DNA of 64,000 nucleotides. It comes from Polaribacter dokdonensis (lineage in GTDB: Bacteria; Bacteroidota; Bacteroidia; Flavobacteriales; Flavobacteriaceae). Positions 35,608 through 45,095 of this stretch are shown in pieces. The DNA lies in the NCBI RefSeq assembly GCF_024362345.1, contig NZ_CP101505.1, forward strand, positions 1,633,501 through 1,697,500, written 5' to 3'. Both the position numbers and the translations under genes were made by a program. Position 1 is the first letter of the stretch, and each line of letters begins with the position of its first letter. Below the pieces are notes generated by a model, which saw nothing but the letters and a program-made list of their open reading frames with translations, was not told the origin of the DNA and ran no database searches.

Positions 35608-38559
35608 TTAACCCACAATATTTACAATTTTACCTGGCACAACAATTACTTTTTTAGGTGTTCTACCTTGCAAGTGTGCTTGTGTTTTTTCGTGTGCCAT
35701 TACTGTTTTCTCAATTTCTTCCTTAGACAAATCTAAAGGAAGTTCTAATGTAAAACGCATTTTACCATTAAAAGAAATTGGGTAATTCTTAGCACTCTCT
35801 ACCAAATGTTTTGGTTCAAAAAGAGGAAAAGGCGCTGTTGAAATCGATTCATTATCGCCTAACAAACTCCATAATTCTTCTGTAATATGTGGTGCATAAG
35901 GTGATAATAGCACCAATAAGGGCTCTAAAATTTCACGCTTATTACATTTTAAAGCAGTTAACTCGTTTACAGCAATCATAAAAGTAGAAACTGATGTATT
36001 AAAAGAGAAATTCTCTATATCTTCTTCTACCTTTTTAATGGTTTTGTGTAAAGTCTTTAAATCGTCTTTGGTTGCTTTTTCTTCTGAAACTTCAAATTGA
36101 TCTCCATTAAAATACAATTTCCATAATTTCTTTAGGAATGATGAAACACCAGAAATACCAGAAGTTTTCCAAGGCTTAGTTTGCTCTAAAGGCCCTAGAA
36201 ACATTTCGAATAAACGCAAAGCATCTGCTCCATATTCTTCAACAATATCATCAGGATTAACCACATTGTATTTAGATTTGGACATCTTTTCTACCTCACG
36301 TCCAACTTTATATACACCTTCGTTTAAAATGAATTCAGCATTTTTATATTCAGCTCTCCAATTTTTAAAAGCTTCAATATCTAACTCATCAGAAGCATTT
36401 ACAAATGACACATCAGAATGAATTCCGCTTTTTATAATCGTCAATAATTCTGATTCTTGCTGATTAACAATTTTATTGTCTAATAAATATTCAATAACTA
36501 CATTTTCGAATTCATCATCATTTGCAAACAAATCTTTAGAAACAAATAATAAAGGAATTTTTGCTTTAATGTCATCAAAAGAACTACTTAAGGAACAACC
36601 TGATTTTACAAAAGCATCAGCCTTATAAACAAAAGCAGAAGTTCCTAAAATCATTCCTTGATTTATCAACTTTTTTGCGAACTCATCAACAGGAAGTACG
36701 CCTTTATCAAACAAGAATTTTTGCCAAAAACGTGCATATAATAAATGACCTGTTGCATGTTCTGAACCACCTATGTATAGATCAATATTTTGCCAATAGT
36801 CTAAATTTTCTTTAGAAGCAATTTCAGTATCATTTTGGGGATCCATATACCTATTAAAGTAATATGAACTTCCTGCCCAACCAGGCATTGTATTCAATTC
36901 TAATGGAAACACAGTTTCATTATCAATTAAATCATTGCTCACAATTTTGTTAGTTTCAGAATTCCAAGCCCAAACATCAGCATTTCCTAAAGGAGGCTTT
37001 CCATCTTCTGTTGGCAAGTACTTTTCTACTTTTGGCAAAACAATTGGCAAGTGTTTAGCATCAATCATTTGAGGCATACCTTCTTTATAATATACAGGAA
37101 ATGGCTCTCCCCAATAACGTTGTCTGCTAAAAACTGCATCACGTAATCTGTAATTTATTTTTCCATAACCAAAGCCTCTTTTTTCCATTTCATAAATGGC
37201 CAATTTTAAGGCTTTCTTATATTTTAATCCTGATAAAAAGTCTGAGTTAGCAATGACAGTGCCTTCTTTATCTGCATGTGCTGCTTCAGAAATATCTACA
37301 CCTTCAAAAATATTAGGAATAGGAATATCGAAATGTTTTGCAAAATCATAATCACGTTGATCTCCACAAGGAACAGCCATAACAGCACCTGTTCCATAAG
37401 ATGCCAACACATAATCTCCTATCCAAATTTGTACTTTTTCACCAGAAAAAGGGTGAATTGCATATGCTCCTGTAAACGCACCTGAAATGGTTTTAACATC
37501 AGCCATTCTATCACGTTCAGAACGTTTTGCAGTAGCTTCTATATAAGCGTTTACTTTATCTTTTTGTTCATCTGTTACAATTTGTGCTACCAACTCATGT
37601 TCTGGAGCTAATGTCATAAAACTTACTCCAAAAATAGTATCAGGTCTTGTAGTAAATACATCTATTTTCGCATCAAAACCATCTACTTTAAAAGAAACCA
37701 TTGCTCCTTGAGAACGTCCAATCCAATTGGTTTGAGAGTCTTTTAGTGGTTGAGGCCAATCAATGGTATTTAAGCCATCTAACAAACGTTGTGCATATGC
37801 AGAAATTCGCATAGACCATTGTGTCATTTTTTTACGAACAACAGGATGACCTCCTCTTTCTGAAACTCCGTTTACAATTTCGTCATTAGCTAAAACTGTA
37901 CCTAATGCAGGACACCAGTTTACTTCTGTATCAGATAAAAATGTTAACCTATATTGTAATAAAATTTCCTCTTTTTGAGTTGTTGTAAATCCACTCCAGT
38001 CTTCAGCAGTAAAAGAAATAACCTCATCATCACAAACTGCATTTACAGTGGCATTTCCATCTTTTTCAAAAACTGAAATTAAAGTAGAAATGTCTTCTGC
38101 TTTGTCTGTATCTTTATTATACCAAGAATTAAATAATTGAATAAAAATCCACTGAGTCCATTTATAATACTCAGGATTTGAAGTACGCACTTCTCTGCTC
38201 CAATCAAATGAAAACCCAATTTGGTCTAATTGCCTCCTATACGTTTTTATGTTTTCTTCTGTAGTTTTTGCAGGATGCTGCCCTGTTTGAATAGCATATT
38301 GTTCTGCAGGTAATCCAAAAGAATCATAACCTTGTGGATGCAATACATTAAAACCTTTGTGACGTTTGTAACGTGCATAAATATCACTAGCAATATACCC
38401 TAAAGGATGCCCAACATGCAAACCTGCTCCTGAAGGATAAGGGAACATATCTAACACATAATATTTAGGTAAATCAGAGCTATTAGAGGCTCTGAATGTT
38501 TGGTTCTCTGCCCAATATTTTTGCCAATTTTTCTCTATTTCTTGATGATTGTATTGCAT
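35608..38559 (-). CDS. leuS: Leucine--tRNA ligase
   Basis: This 983-residue class I aminoacyl-tRNA synthetase charges tRNA-Leu. The HIGH signature appears as HVGH at residues 48-51 (PSGAGLHVGHPLGY) and KMSKS is intact (EKMSKSKYN, about residue 765). The editing domain with TTRPDTIFG lies in the middle (about 305-315). The protein is over 100 residues longer than E. coli LeuS (860). Extra sequence is seen near residues 150-190 and between GGSEHATGH and KMSKS (about 640-750), as is usual in Bacteroidetes LeuS. The -7 element is at 38581-38588 and the terminator at 35543-35570. Confidence 0.97.
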   Translation of the reverse strand: MQYNHQEIEKNWQKYWAENQTFRASNSSDLPKYYVLDMFPYPSGAGLHVGHPLGYIASDIYARYKRHKGFNVLHPQGYDSFGLPAEQYAIQTGQHPAKTTEENIKTYRRQLDQIGFSFDWSREVRTSNPEYYKWTQWIFIQLFNSWYNKDTDKAEDISTLISVFEKDGNATVNAVCDDEVISFTAEDWSGFTTTQKEEILLQYRLTFLSDTEVNWCPALGTVLANDEIVNGVSERGGHPVVRKKMTQWSMRISAYAQRLLDGLNTIDWPQPLKDSQTNWIGRSQGAMVSFKVDGFDAKIDVFTTRPDTIFGVSFMTLAPEHELVAQIVTDEQKDKVNAYIEATAKRSERDRMADVKTISGAFTGAYAIHPFSGEKVQIWIGDYVLASYGTGAVMAVPCGDQRDYDFAKHFDIPIPNIFEGVDISEAAHADKEGTVIANSDFLSGLKYKKALKLAIYEMEKRGFGYGKINYRLRDAVFSRQRYWGEPFPVYYKEGMPQMIDAKHLPIVLPKVEKYLPTEDGKPPLGNADVWAWNSETNKIVSNDLIDNETVFPLELNTMPGWAGSSYYFNRYMDPQNDTEIASKENLDYWQNIDLYIGGSEHATGHLLYARFWQKFLFDKGVLPVDEFAKKLINQGMILGTSAFVYKADAFVKSGCSLSSSFDDIKAKIPLLFVSKDLFANDDEFENVVIEYLLDNKIVNQQESELLTIIKSGIHSDVSFVNASDELDIEAFKNWRAEYKNAEFILNEGVYKVGREVEKMSKSKYNVVNPDDIVEEYGADALRLFEMFLGPLEQTKPWKTSGISGVSSFLKKLWKLYFNGDQFEVSEEKATKDDLKTLHKTIKKVEEDIENFSFNTSVSTFMIAVNELTALKCNKREILEPLLVLLSPYAPHITEELWSLLGDNESISTAPFPLFEPKHLVESAKNYPISFNGKMRFTLELPLDLSKEEIEKTVMAHEKTQAHLQGRTPKKVIVVPGKIVNIVG

Positions 38560-38580
38560 CTTATCTCTATTTTAAGCCTG

Positions 38581-38588
38581 CAAATTTA
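38581..38588 (-). promoter_or_regulatory. -7 element for leuS
   Basis: TAAATTTG on the minus strand matches TAnnTTTG, 21 bp before the leuS ATG. Confidence 0.45.
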
Positions 38589-38675
38589 CGTTTATTCTAT
38601 GAAAGAATAAATTCGAATTTTAACAATTCTACTCTTACAATCATTTTGTAAATTAGCAACATAAATCCATCCAAA

Positions 38676-41510
38676 ATGAAAAAAATACTTATTGCTTTAT
38701 TAGTAACTGTTGGCTTAGTTGGTTGTAAAACACCTTCTGAAGAGAAAACAAAAGAGTTAAGCGTAAATTATAAAAAAATTGAATTAGACAATGGTTTAGA
38801 TGTTGTCTTTCATGTAGATAAATCAGATCCAGTTGTAGCTGTAGAATTAATGGTTCATGTTGGTTCTGCAAGAGAAATTGAAGGTAGAACAGGTTTTGCA
38901 CATTTATTTGAACATTTACTTTTCTTAGAATCAGAAAACTTAGGTAAAGGTGGTTTAGATAAAATGAGTGCAAGAATTGGAGGTTCAGGTGCTAATGGTT
39001 CTACTTCTAGAGATAGAACAAATTACCTGCAAACTGTGCCAAAAGATGCCTTAGAAAAAATGATTTGGGCTGAGGCTGACAAGTTGGGTTATTTCATCAA
39101 CACTGTTACAGACCCAGTTTTAGCAAAAGAAAAACAAGTTGTTAAAAATGAGAAAAGACAAAGTATAGACAACAGACCTTATGGCCACAATCAATATGTA
39201 ATTGATAAAAATTTATACCCAAAAGATCATCCTTATAACTGGCAAGTTATTGGTTCTTTAGAAGATTTACAGAATGCTACTTTAGATGATGTTAAAACCT
39301 TTTTTAGAAAATGGTATGTACCTAACAATTCTACTTTAGTTTTATCTGGAGATATAGATATTGAGCAAGCTACAAAATGGGTGAAGAAATATTTTGATGA
39401 AATTCCTAGAGGTGAAGAAATTGAAGCTTTAGAAAAAAGATCGGGTAATGTAACAGAGACAAAACTATTGTATTATGAAGATAATTTTGCAAGAGTTCCT
39501 CAATTAACAATGGCTTGGCCAAGTGTGGCTCAGTATCATGAAGACTCTTATGCTTTAGAAGTATTAACGCAATATTTAACCAATGGTAAAAAAGCACCTT
39601 TTAATCAGGTTTTAATTGATGATTTAAAATTAACATCAAACACCACCATGTACAATTATACTTCTGAATTGGCAGGACAAACCCAATTAATCGTAAGGGC
39701 TTTTAATGGAATAAAATTAGATGAAATTAAAGACGGAATTCAAAAAGCTTTTGCAAAATTTGAAGAAGAGGGTATTTCAGAAAAAGATTTAAACAGAATT
39801 AAAGCTGGCCAAGAAACTCGTTTTTATGGCAGTTTATCTAGTGTTTTAGGGAAAGGTACTGGTTTAGCTTCTTATAATACGTATACTGGTAATCCTGGTT
39901 TTGTAACTCAAGACATCAACAGTACTTTAGCTGTAACTACAGAAGATGTAATGAATGTGTACAACAAGTACATTAAAGGTAAAAACTTTATTGCAACTAG
40001 TTTTGTACCTAAAAATCAAGCTGATTTAGCCTTAACAGGTTCAGAGATGGCCAATATAGTTGAAGAGAAAATTGTTATTGGAGCAGAAGAAAATTTCGAC
40101 CCAAAGATAGCAGCTACTTATGATAAAACTCCTTCTTCATTTGACAGAAGTATAGAACCAGAATATGGAGAAACGCCTTCTTTAGCTGTACCTGATGTGT
40201 ACAAAGCAAGTTTAGATAATGGATTAAAAATATTCGGAATAGAAAATGACGAAGTTCCTTTAGTACGTTTTAATTTAAGTGTTAAAGGTGGACAGTTATT
40301 GGAATCTATGGATAAATTAGGCTTAGCAAATTTAACAGCTAGCTTATTAGAAAAAGGAACCGAAAACAAAACTGTACCTGAGTTAGAAGAGGCTATTCAA
40401 GAATTAGGAGCTTCTATTAATGTGTATTCAGGCACAGAAAACATTACCATTAGCGCTACTACTTTAGCTAAGAATTATGATAAAACTTTGGCCTTGGTAA
40501 AAGAGATGTTGTTACAACCAAGGTTTGATGCTAATGAATTCGATTTATTAAAAAAAGCAACAATTGCACGTTTACGTCAGCAGGAAGCGAGTCCTAATGC
40601 TGTGGCTAGAAACACTTATAATGAATTGATTTATGGTAAAGACAACATGCGTGCTAAAAACAACTTAGGAAGCACAGCCTCTGTAGCAAACATTACTTTA
40701 GAAGATGTAAAGAATTTTTACAACACCAATATTTCTCCTTCTGTTGCAAAAATGTTGGTAGTAGGTGATATTTCAGAAGCAGAAGTAACAGCTTCTTTAG
40801 AAGATTTAAATGATAATTGGGCTGCCAAAGAAGTAAACATACCTGAATACAAAACACCAGAAGCACCAACTAAGCCTACTGTTTATTTTTATGACATTCC
40901 TAATGCAAAACAATCTGTTTTACAATTTGGAGCACCTGCATTAGCAGCAACAGACAAAGACTTTTATCCTGCTACTGTCATGAATTATATTTTAGGTGGT
41001 GGAGGTTTTGCTTCTAGATTAACACAAGAATTAAGGGAAGGTAAAGGGTATACTTATGGTATTCGTTCTGGTTTTTCTGGTACAAATGCAAAAGGTGCCT
41101 TTACCATTTCTAGTGGAGTTAGAAGTAATGTTACTTTAGAATCTGCACAAGCTGTAAAACAAATTTTAGAAGACTATCCAAATACATTTTCTGATAAAGA
41201 TTTAGAAACAACAAAAAGCTTTTTAATTAAAAGTAATGCAAGAGCCTTTGAAACATCTAGAGCTAAATTAAACATGCTTTCTAATATGAGTGCATATGGT
41301 TGGGAATCTGATTATGTAAAAGACAGAGAAGCTATTGTAAACAACATGACAAAAGCACAAATTAAAGAACTAGCCAATAAATATGTAAATCCGAATAAAA
41401 TGATTTGGCTAGTTGTTGGAGATGCAGAAACGCAATTAGACAGAATGAAAGAATTAGGTTATGGAGAACCTGTACTTTTAAACAAACGTCAAGAAAAAAT
41501 TAAGGAATAA
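38676..41510 (+). CDS. M16 family zinc metallopeptidase, lipoprotein
   Basis: This 944-residue protein has a lipoprotein signal (LVTVGLVGC, Cys17) and two M16 modules. The first carries the inverted zinc motif HxxEH, His76-Leu-Phe-Glu79-His80, with the third ligand Glu159 in VVKNEKR, so it is catalytic. The second half (from about residue 510) repeats the fold without HxxEH, as in pitrilysin-like single-chain proteases where it forms the clamshell lid. It sits in the periplasm or at the outer membrane and degrades peptides. It is divergent from leuS and followed by a strong bidirectional terminator at 41531-41566. Confidence 0.95.
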   Translation: MKKILIALLVTVGLVGCKTPSEEKTKELSVNYKKIELDNGLDVVFHVDKSDPVVAVELMVHVGSAREIEGRTGFAHLFEHLLFLESENLGKGGLDKMSARIGGSGANGSTSRDRTNYLQTVPKDALEKMIWAEADKLGYFINTVTDPVLAKEKQVVKNEKRQSIDNRPYGHNQYVIDKNLYPKDHPYNWQVIGSLEDLQNATLDDVKTFFRKWYVPNNSTLVLSGDIDIEQATKWVKKYFDEIPRGEEIEALEKRSGNVTETKLLYYEDNFARVPQLTMAWPSVAQYHEDSYALEVLTQYLTNGKKAPFNQVLIDDLKLTSNTTMYNYTSELAGQTQLIVRAFNGIKLDEIKDGIQKAFAKFEEEGISEKDLNRIKAGQETRFYGSLSSVLGKGTGLASYNTYTGNPGFVTQDINSTLAVTTEDVMNVYNKYIKGKNFIATSFVPKNQADLALTGSEMANIVEEKIVIGAEENFDPKIAATYDKTPSSFDRSIEPEYGETPSLAVPDVYKASLDNGLKIFGIENDEVPLVRFNLSVKGGQLLESMDKLGLANLTASLLEKGTENKTVPELEEAIQELGASINVYSGTENITISATTLAKNYDKTLALVKEMLLQPRFDANEFDLLKKATIARLRQQEASPNAVARNTYNELIYGKDNMRAKNNLGSTASVANITLEDVKNFYNTNISPSVAKMLVVGDISEAEVTASLEDLNDNWAAKEVNIPEYKTPEAPTKPTVYFYDIPNAKQSVLQFGAPALAATDKDFYPATVMNYILGGGGFASRLTQELREGKGYTYGIRSGFSGTNAKGAFTISSGVRSNVTLESAQAVKQILEDYPNTFSDKDLETTKSFLIKSNARAFETSRAKLNMLSNMSAYGWESDYVKDREAIVNNMTKAQIKELANKYVNPNKMIWLVVGDAETQLDRMKELGYGEPVLLNKRQEKIKE

Positions 41511-41530
41511 CCTTATAAAATAGAGATATT

Positions 41531-41566
41531 AAAAAAGGCTTTCAATATGAATTGAAAGCCTTTTTT
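41531..41566. terminator. Bidirectional terminator between the M16 and lipoprotein genes
   Basis: Perfect 16-bp stem, AAAAAAGGCTTTCAAT at 41531-41546 and its complement at 41551-41566, with a 4-nt loop. A and T runs at the ends serve both convergent genes. Confidence 0.85.
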
Positions 41567-41574
41567 AAATTTGA

Positions 41575-41997
41575 TTATAAACAACTTTGGTAATTGGAGT
41601 TTCTTTGATACAAAGTGCTTTGTAAAATACCTGCACTGTAAAATTCTACAATAGTATTGTTACAAGAAAAAACCAATTCATAGGTTTTTACATTTCCAAA
41701 ATGAAAATCCATCGTTAACAGATCTCCAGAAATTGTATAATCTTCTGTACCTGGAATAGCATCCTCTGTAAATTCATTATTTACAGCATAATAAGTAAAA
41801 CGTTCTCCATTAGAAAATGTATGCATTACACTTTCTTCAAAGCCTTTTAATAACCATTCTTGGCTTTCTAAAATAGCTACCTTTTCTGTTATGGTTAAAG
41901 GTCTATCAAAATCTGTTGCATCATCTTCACAACCTACAAATACAAAAGCACTTATAAATAGTAATAACCCTAATACTTTGTTTGTTTTGTTTTTCAT
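41575..41997 (-). CDS. Small lipoprotein of unknown function (lipocalin-like size)
   Basis: This 140-residue protein has a clear lipobox (SAFVFVGC, Cys22) followed by EDD, acidic residues common after the lipidated Cys in surface lipoproteins of Bacteroidetes. The remainder shows short beta strands (WLLKGFEES, FTYYAVNNEFTED, LLTMDFHFGNVKTYELVF) reminiscent of lipocalin-like domains, a weak inference. No family is recognised. It is transcribed towards the M16 gene and shares its terminator. Confidence 0.75.
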   Translation of the reverse strand: MKNKTNKVLGLLLFISAFVFVGCEDDATDFDRPLTITEKVAILESQEWLLKGFEESVMHTFSNGERFTYYAVNNEFTEDAIPGTEDYTISGDLLTMDFHFGNVKTYELVFSCNNTIVEFYSAGILQSTLYQRNSNYQSCL

Positions 41998-42111
41998 CTT
42001 GTTTGGTTTTAATTGGTTACTGTAAATAAAATGATATCTTCTACTTTACCCAATTTTAACTTGCTGAAAAGGAAAATTACCTCTTAAAAGGGAAAAACTA
42101 AGCTTTAATTT

Positions 42112-42996
42112 TTATAAAGACGCTCCACTTGCAGTAACGCTTCTATCAATTTTACGCATTAAACCTTGTAATACTTTTCCTGGCCCTACTTCTATAAATT
42201 CAGTTCCACCATCTGCAACCATAGCTTGTATACATTGTGTCCATTTTACAGGTGCTGTTAATTGTGCTATTAAATTACTTTTAATGGTTGCTGCATCTGT
42301 AATAGCCATTGCTGCTACATTCTGATACACAGCACAAGTTGGTTCGTTAAAGGTAGTTGCTTCTATTGCAGCTGCCAATTCTTCTCTAGCAGGCTCCATT
42401 AAAGGTGAATGAAACGCTCCTCCAACAGGTAACAATAAAGCTCTTCTTGCTCCTTTTTCTGTTAATACTTCACAGGCCTTTTTTACTGCTTCCACATCTC
42501 CTGAAATCACTAACTGACCAGGACAATTGTAATTTGCAGCAACTACTACACCTTCTTCTATTGCTGCACAAGTTTCTTCTACAACTGCATCTTCTAAACC
42601 TAAAACTGCAGCCATCGTAGATGGAGTTTGCTCACATGCCTTTTGCATTGCTAAAGCTCTTTTAGAAACCAAACGTAATCCGTCTTCAAAAGACAAAACG
42701 CCATTGGCTACTAAAGCAGATAATTCTCCTAAAGAATGACCAGCTACCATTTCTGGTTGAAAAGTATCACCTAAAACCTTAGCCAATATTACAGAATGTA
42801 AAAATATTGCTGGCTGTGTTACCTTTGTTTCTTTTAGTTCTTCTGCTGTTCCAGTAAACATGACATCTGTAATAGAAAAACCTAAAATATCATTGGCTTT
42901 TTCAAACAACTCTTTTGCCAAGTCAGAGTTTTCGTATAAATCTAAACCCATTCCTGTAAATTGTGCTCCTTGTCCTGGAAAAATATATGCTTTCAT
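42112..42996 (-). CDS. fabD: Malonyl-CoA:ACP transacylase
   Basis: This 294-residue enzyme moves malonyl from CoA to acyl-carrier protein for fatty-acid synthesis. The N-terminal FPGQGAQFTGMG, the nucleophile Ser88 in AGHSLGELSALVA, and the catalytic His196 in GGAFHSPLM are intact, as is the C-terminal EVGPGKVLQGL. It stands alone with its own -7 element; other fab genes are not nearby. Confidence 0.97.
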   Translation of the reverse strand: MKAYIFPGQGAQFTGMGLDLYENSDLAKELFEKANDILGFSITDVMFTGTAEELKETKVTQPAIFLHSVILAKVLGDTFQPEMVAGHSLGELSALVANGVLSFEDGLRLVSKRALAMQKACEQTPSTMAAVLGLEDAVVEETCAAIEEGVVVAANYNCPGQLVISGDVEAVKKACEVLTEKGARRALLLPVGGAFHSPLMEPAREELAAAIEATTFNEPTCAVYQNVAAMAITDAATIKSNLIAQLTAPVKWTQCIQAMVADGGTEFIEVGPGKVLQGLMRKIDRSVTASGASL

Positions 42997-43041
42997 TGTA
43001 AATTATTTATTCGTTGAATTCTTTTTTAAATTTGAAAGCGA

Positions 43042-43049
43042 CAAAAATA
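43042..43049 (-). promoter_or_regulatory. -7 element for fabD
   Basis: TATTTTTG on the minus strand matches TAnnTTTG, 45 bp before the ATG. Confidence 0.4.
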
Positions 43050-43133
43050 ATGAAATTTAGTTAGAGCTTCATCTTAAGCATTCTTAGGCTCATTACAATT
43101 CTATCTTCAATCAAAATTTGTAACTTCGTTTAT

Positions 43134-43835
43134 ATGAATAAAAAAGACAAACTTGCTGCAGACCGAATTTATCTCATCTTAGCAGCTCTTTTTATAGCTT
43201 CTTTAGTTACATCCAATCTAATTTTTCAAAAGTTTTTTTATTGGTATCCTTTTCAACTAGAAGTGTTTGATGTAAAATTATTTGAAGTTTCAGTGGGTTT
43301 ACTACCTTACCCAATTACCTTTTTAATTACAGATATACTCTCTGAAATTTATGGTAAAAGAAAAGCAAATGAAGTGGTTATTGCAGGTATTTTTGCATCG
43401 TTCTTTTCGCTATTAATAATTTACGTTTCTAAAGAAGTACCTGCAACTTCTTGGTCTCAAGTAAATGATTCTACGTTTATAGAAGTTTTTGGAGCTGCAC
43501 CTTTAGCAGTTTTAGCGTCTATGTTAGCCTACTTATTTGCACAATTTATAGATATAAGAGTTTATCACTTTTGGAAAAACCTCACCAAAGGCAAACACTT
43601 ATGGTTAAGAAATAACTTTTCTACATTTTCTTCTCAGTTTATAGATACCATGACTGTACTATTATTGCTTTGTTCTTTTGATATTATAGATTGGAATAAG
43701 TTCTGGGGATTATTATTAAGTGGAGTACTTTTTAAAATGATGATTGCTGCTTTAGACACACCCTTATTATATGCAGCTGTCTATGCATTTAGAAAACGAT
43801 TCAACTTAAAAGTAAACGAAGAAATATTAGATTAA
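43134..43835 (+). CDS. Queuosine precursor transporter (YhhQ/VUT-1 family)
   Basis: This 233-residue inner-membrane protein has about six helices. Family features are ASLVTSNLIFQKFF, LPYPITFLITDILSEIYGKRKANEVV at about residues 57-82, and the later FSSQFIDTMTVLLL segment. These proteins import preQ0/preQ1 for queuosine modification of tRNA. DUF547 follows after 53 bp on the same strand. Confidence 0.93.
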   Translation: MNKKDKLAADRIYLILAALFIASLVTSNLIFQKFFYWYPFQLEVFDVKLFEVSVGLLPYPITFLITDILSEIYGKRKANEVVIAGIFASFFSLLIIYVSKEVPATSWSQVNDSTFIEVFGAAPLAVLASMLAYLFAQFIDIRVYHFWKNLTKGKHLWLRNNFSTFSSQFIDTMTVLLLLCSFDIIDWNKFWGLLLSGVLFKMMIAALDTPLLYAAVYAFRKRFNLKVNEEILD

Positions 43836-43888
43836 CTTTTTTGTAAACTTCTTAAAGTTCATTCGTCTAAAAAAGAAACAAAACCATC

Positions 43889-44599
43889 ATGAAAAAAATA
43901 TTTATGCTCCTTTTTGTACTTATCGCTTTTGTGGAAGTGCAAGCACAGACCTCAATCTTTTCGAATTTATTAGAAAAACATGTTACTAATGAAGGAGTTG
44001 TAGACTATGCAGCATTTAAGGCTGATGAAGCACAACTAGACACATATCTTACGTATTTAGAAAATACAAATTCGGATAAATCATGGTCTGAAAATCAACA
44101 AAAAGCATTTTGGATTAATGCTTACAATGCATATACCATAAAATTGATTTTAGAAAACTACCCTTTAAACTCTATCATGGATATTAAAAAGGAAGGAAAA
44201 ACAGCTTGGAAATTTCCTTTTGCAAAAGTGGGTGGTAAAACCTATACTTTAGATCAAATAGAACATGATATTTTAAGAAAAAAGTACTTTGACCCAAGAA
44301 TTCATGTAGGTGTAAACTGTGCATCTATCTCTTGCCCTAAAATTTTAAACAAAGCTTTTACTGCTTCAAATGTTGATGCTGCTTTAGAAACCTTAATGAA
44401 AGAATTCATCAACGATTCTTCAAGAAATAAACTAGGTAAAAAGAAAGTTCAAATTTCATCAATTTTTGATTGGTTTAAGGCAGATTTTACAAAAAATGGT
44501 AGTGTAATCGACTATTTAAATAAGTATGCTGACACCGAAATTAACCCAAAAGCAAAAGTCTCGTATTTGAAATACGATTGGAGATTGAACAGTAAATAA
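43889..44599 (+). CDS. Exported DUF547 protein
   Basis: This 236-residue protein has a signal peptide (ending VEVQAQT) and then a DUF547 domain from about residue 45. The motifs are QQKAFWINAYNAYTIKLIL, the HVGVNCASISCPKIL block with two Cys near residues 147-152, and the final SYLKYDWRLN. The function of DUF547 is unknown. It precedes the arsenosugar cluster by only 36 bp on the same strand and could be its first gene, although the gap contains a -7-like TATCTTTC (44604-44611), so an independent promoter for the next gene is also possible. Confidence 0.9.
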   Translation: MKKIFMLLFVLIAFVEVQAQTSIFSNLLEKHVTNEGVVDYAAFKADEAQLDTYLTYLENTNSDKSWSENQQKAFWINAYNAYTIKLILENYPLNSIMDIKKEGKTAWKFPFAKVGGKTYTLDQIEHDILRKKYFDPRIHVGVNCASISCPKILNKAFTASNVDAALETLMKEFINDSSRNKLGKKKVQISSIFDWFKADFTKNGSVIDYLNKYADTEINPKAKVSYLKYDWRLNSK

Positions 44600-44635
44600 T
44601 TACTATCTTTCAACTTTTAAAAATAAATTCAATTT

Positions 44636-44971
44636 ATGTCTAAAACATATTATGATGCTGCTGATTTGAGAAAATTTGGCAAAATTACAGAATGGAGTGA
44701 AGAATTAGGAAACAAGTTTTTCGATTATTATGGAAAAGTTTTTGAAGAAGGAGCATTAACCGCTCGTGAAAAATCATTAATTGCATTGGCTGTAGCACAT
44801 ACAGAACAATGCCCTTATTGTATAGATGCTTATACAAAAGATGGTTTACAAAGAGGTATTACAAAACCAGAAATGATGGAAGCCATTCATGTTGGGGCTG
44901 CAATTAAAAGTGGTGCAACCTTAGTTCATGGTGTTCAAATGATGAACAAAGTGAACAAATTAGAAATGTAA
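44636..44971 (+). CDS. Arsenosugar-cluster AhpD/carboxymuconolactone-decarboxylase-like protein
   Basis: This 111-residue cytoplasmic helical protein has the AhpD-type CxxC, Cys59 and Cys62 in HTEQCPYCIDAY, and the following TKDGL helix. It closely matches the peroxidase-like family that accompanies ArsS in arsenosugar clusters. It could reduce As(V) intermediates or protect the pathway from peroxides, which is an inference. ArsS follows after 124 bp. Confidence 0.88.
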   Translation: MSKTYYDAADLRKFGKITEWSEELGNKFFDYYGKVFEEGALTAREKSLIALAVAHTEQCPYCIDAYTKDGLQRGITKPEMMEAIHVGAAIKSGATLVHGVQMMNKVNKLEM

Positions 44972-45072
44972 GCAGAGCAACCAAAAAGTTTCTTGGTTTT
45001 ACCATAAATAGCTTATACAAAAACCACAAAACATCTTTCTTCGTACATAAATTAAAGAACCTAAAAAAGATT

Positions 45073-45087
45073 CTGAATTAGATTCAG
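45073..45087 (+). repeat. Hairpin immediately upstream of arsS
   Basis: CTGAAT at 45073-45078 and ATTCAG at 45082-45087 form a 6-bp stem with a 3-nt loop, ending 8 bp before the arsS ATG. The position covers the ribosome-binding region, so it could limit translation initiation. No T tail follows. Confidence 0.35.
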
Positions 45088-45095
45088 CTTAAAAT

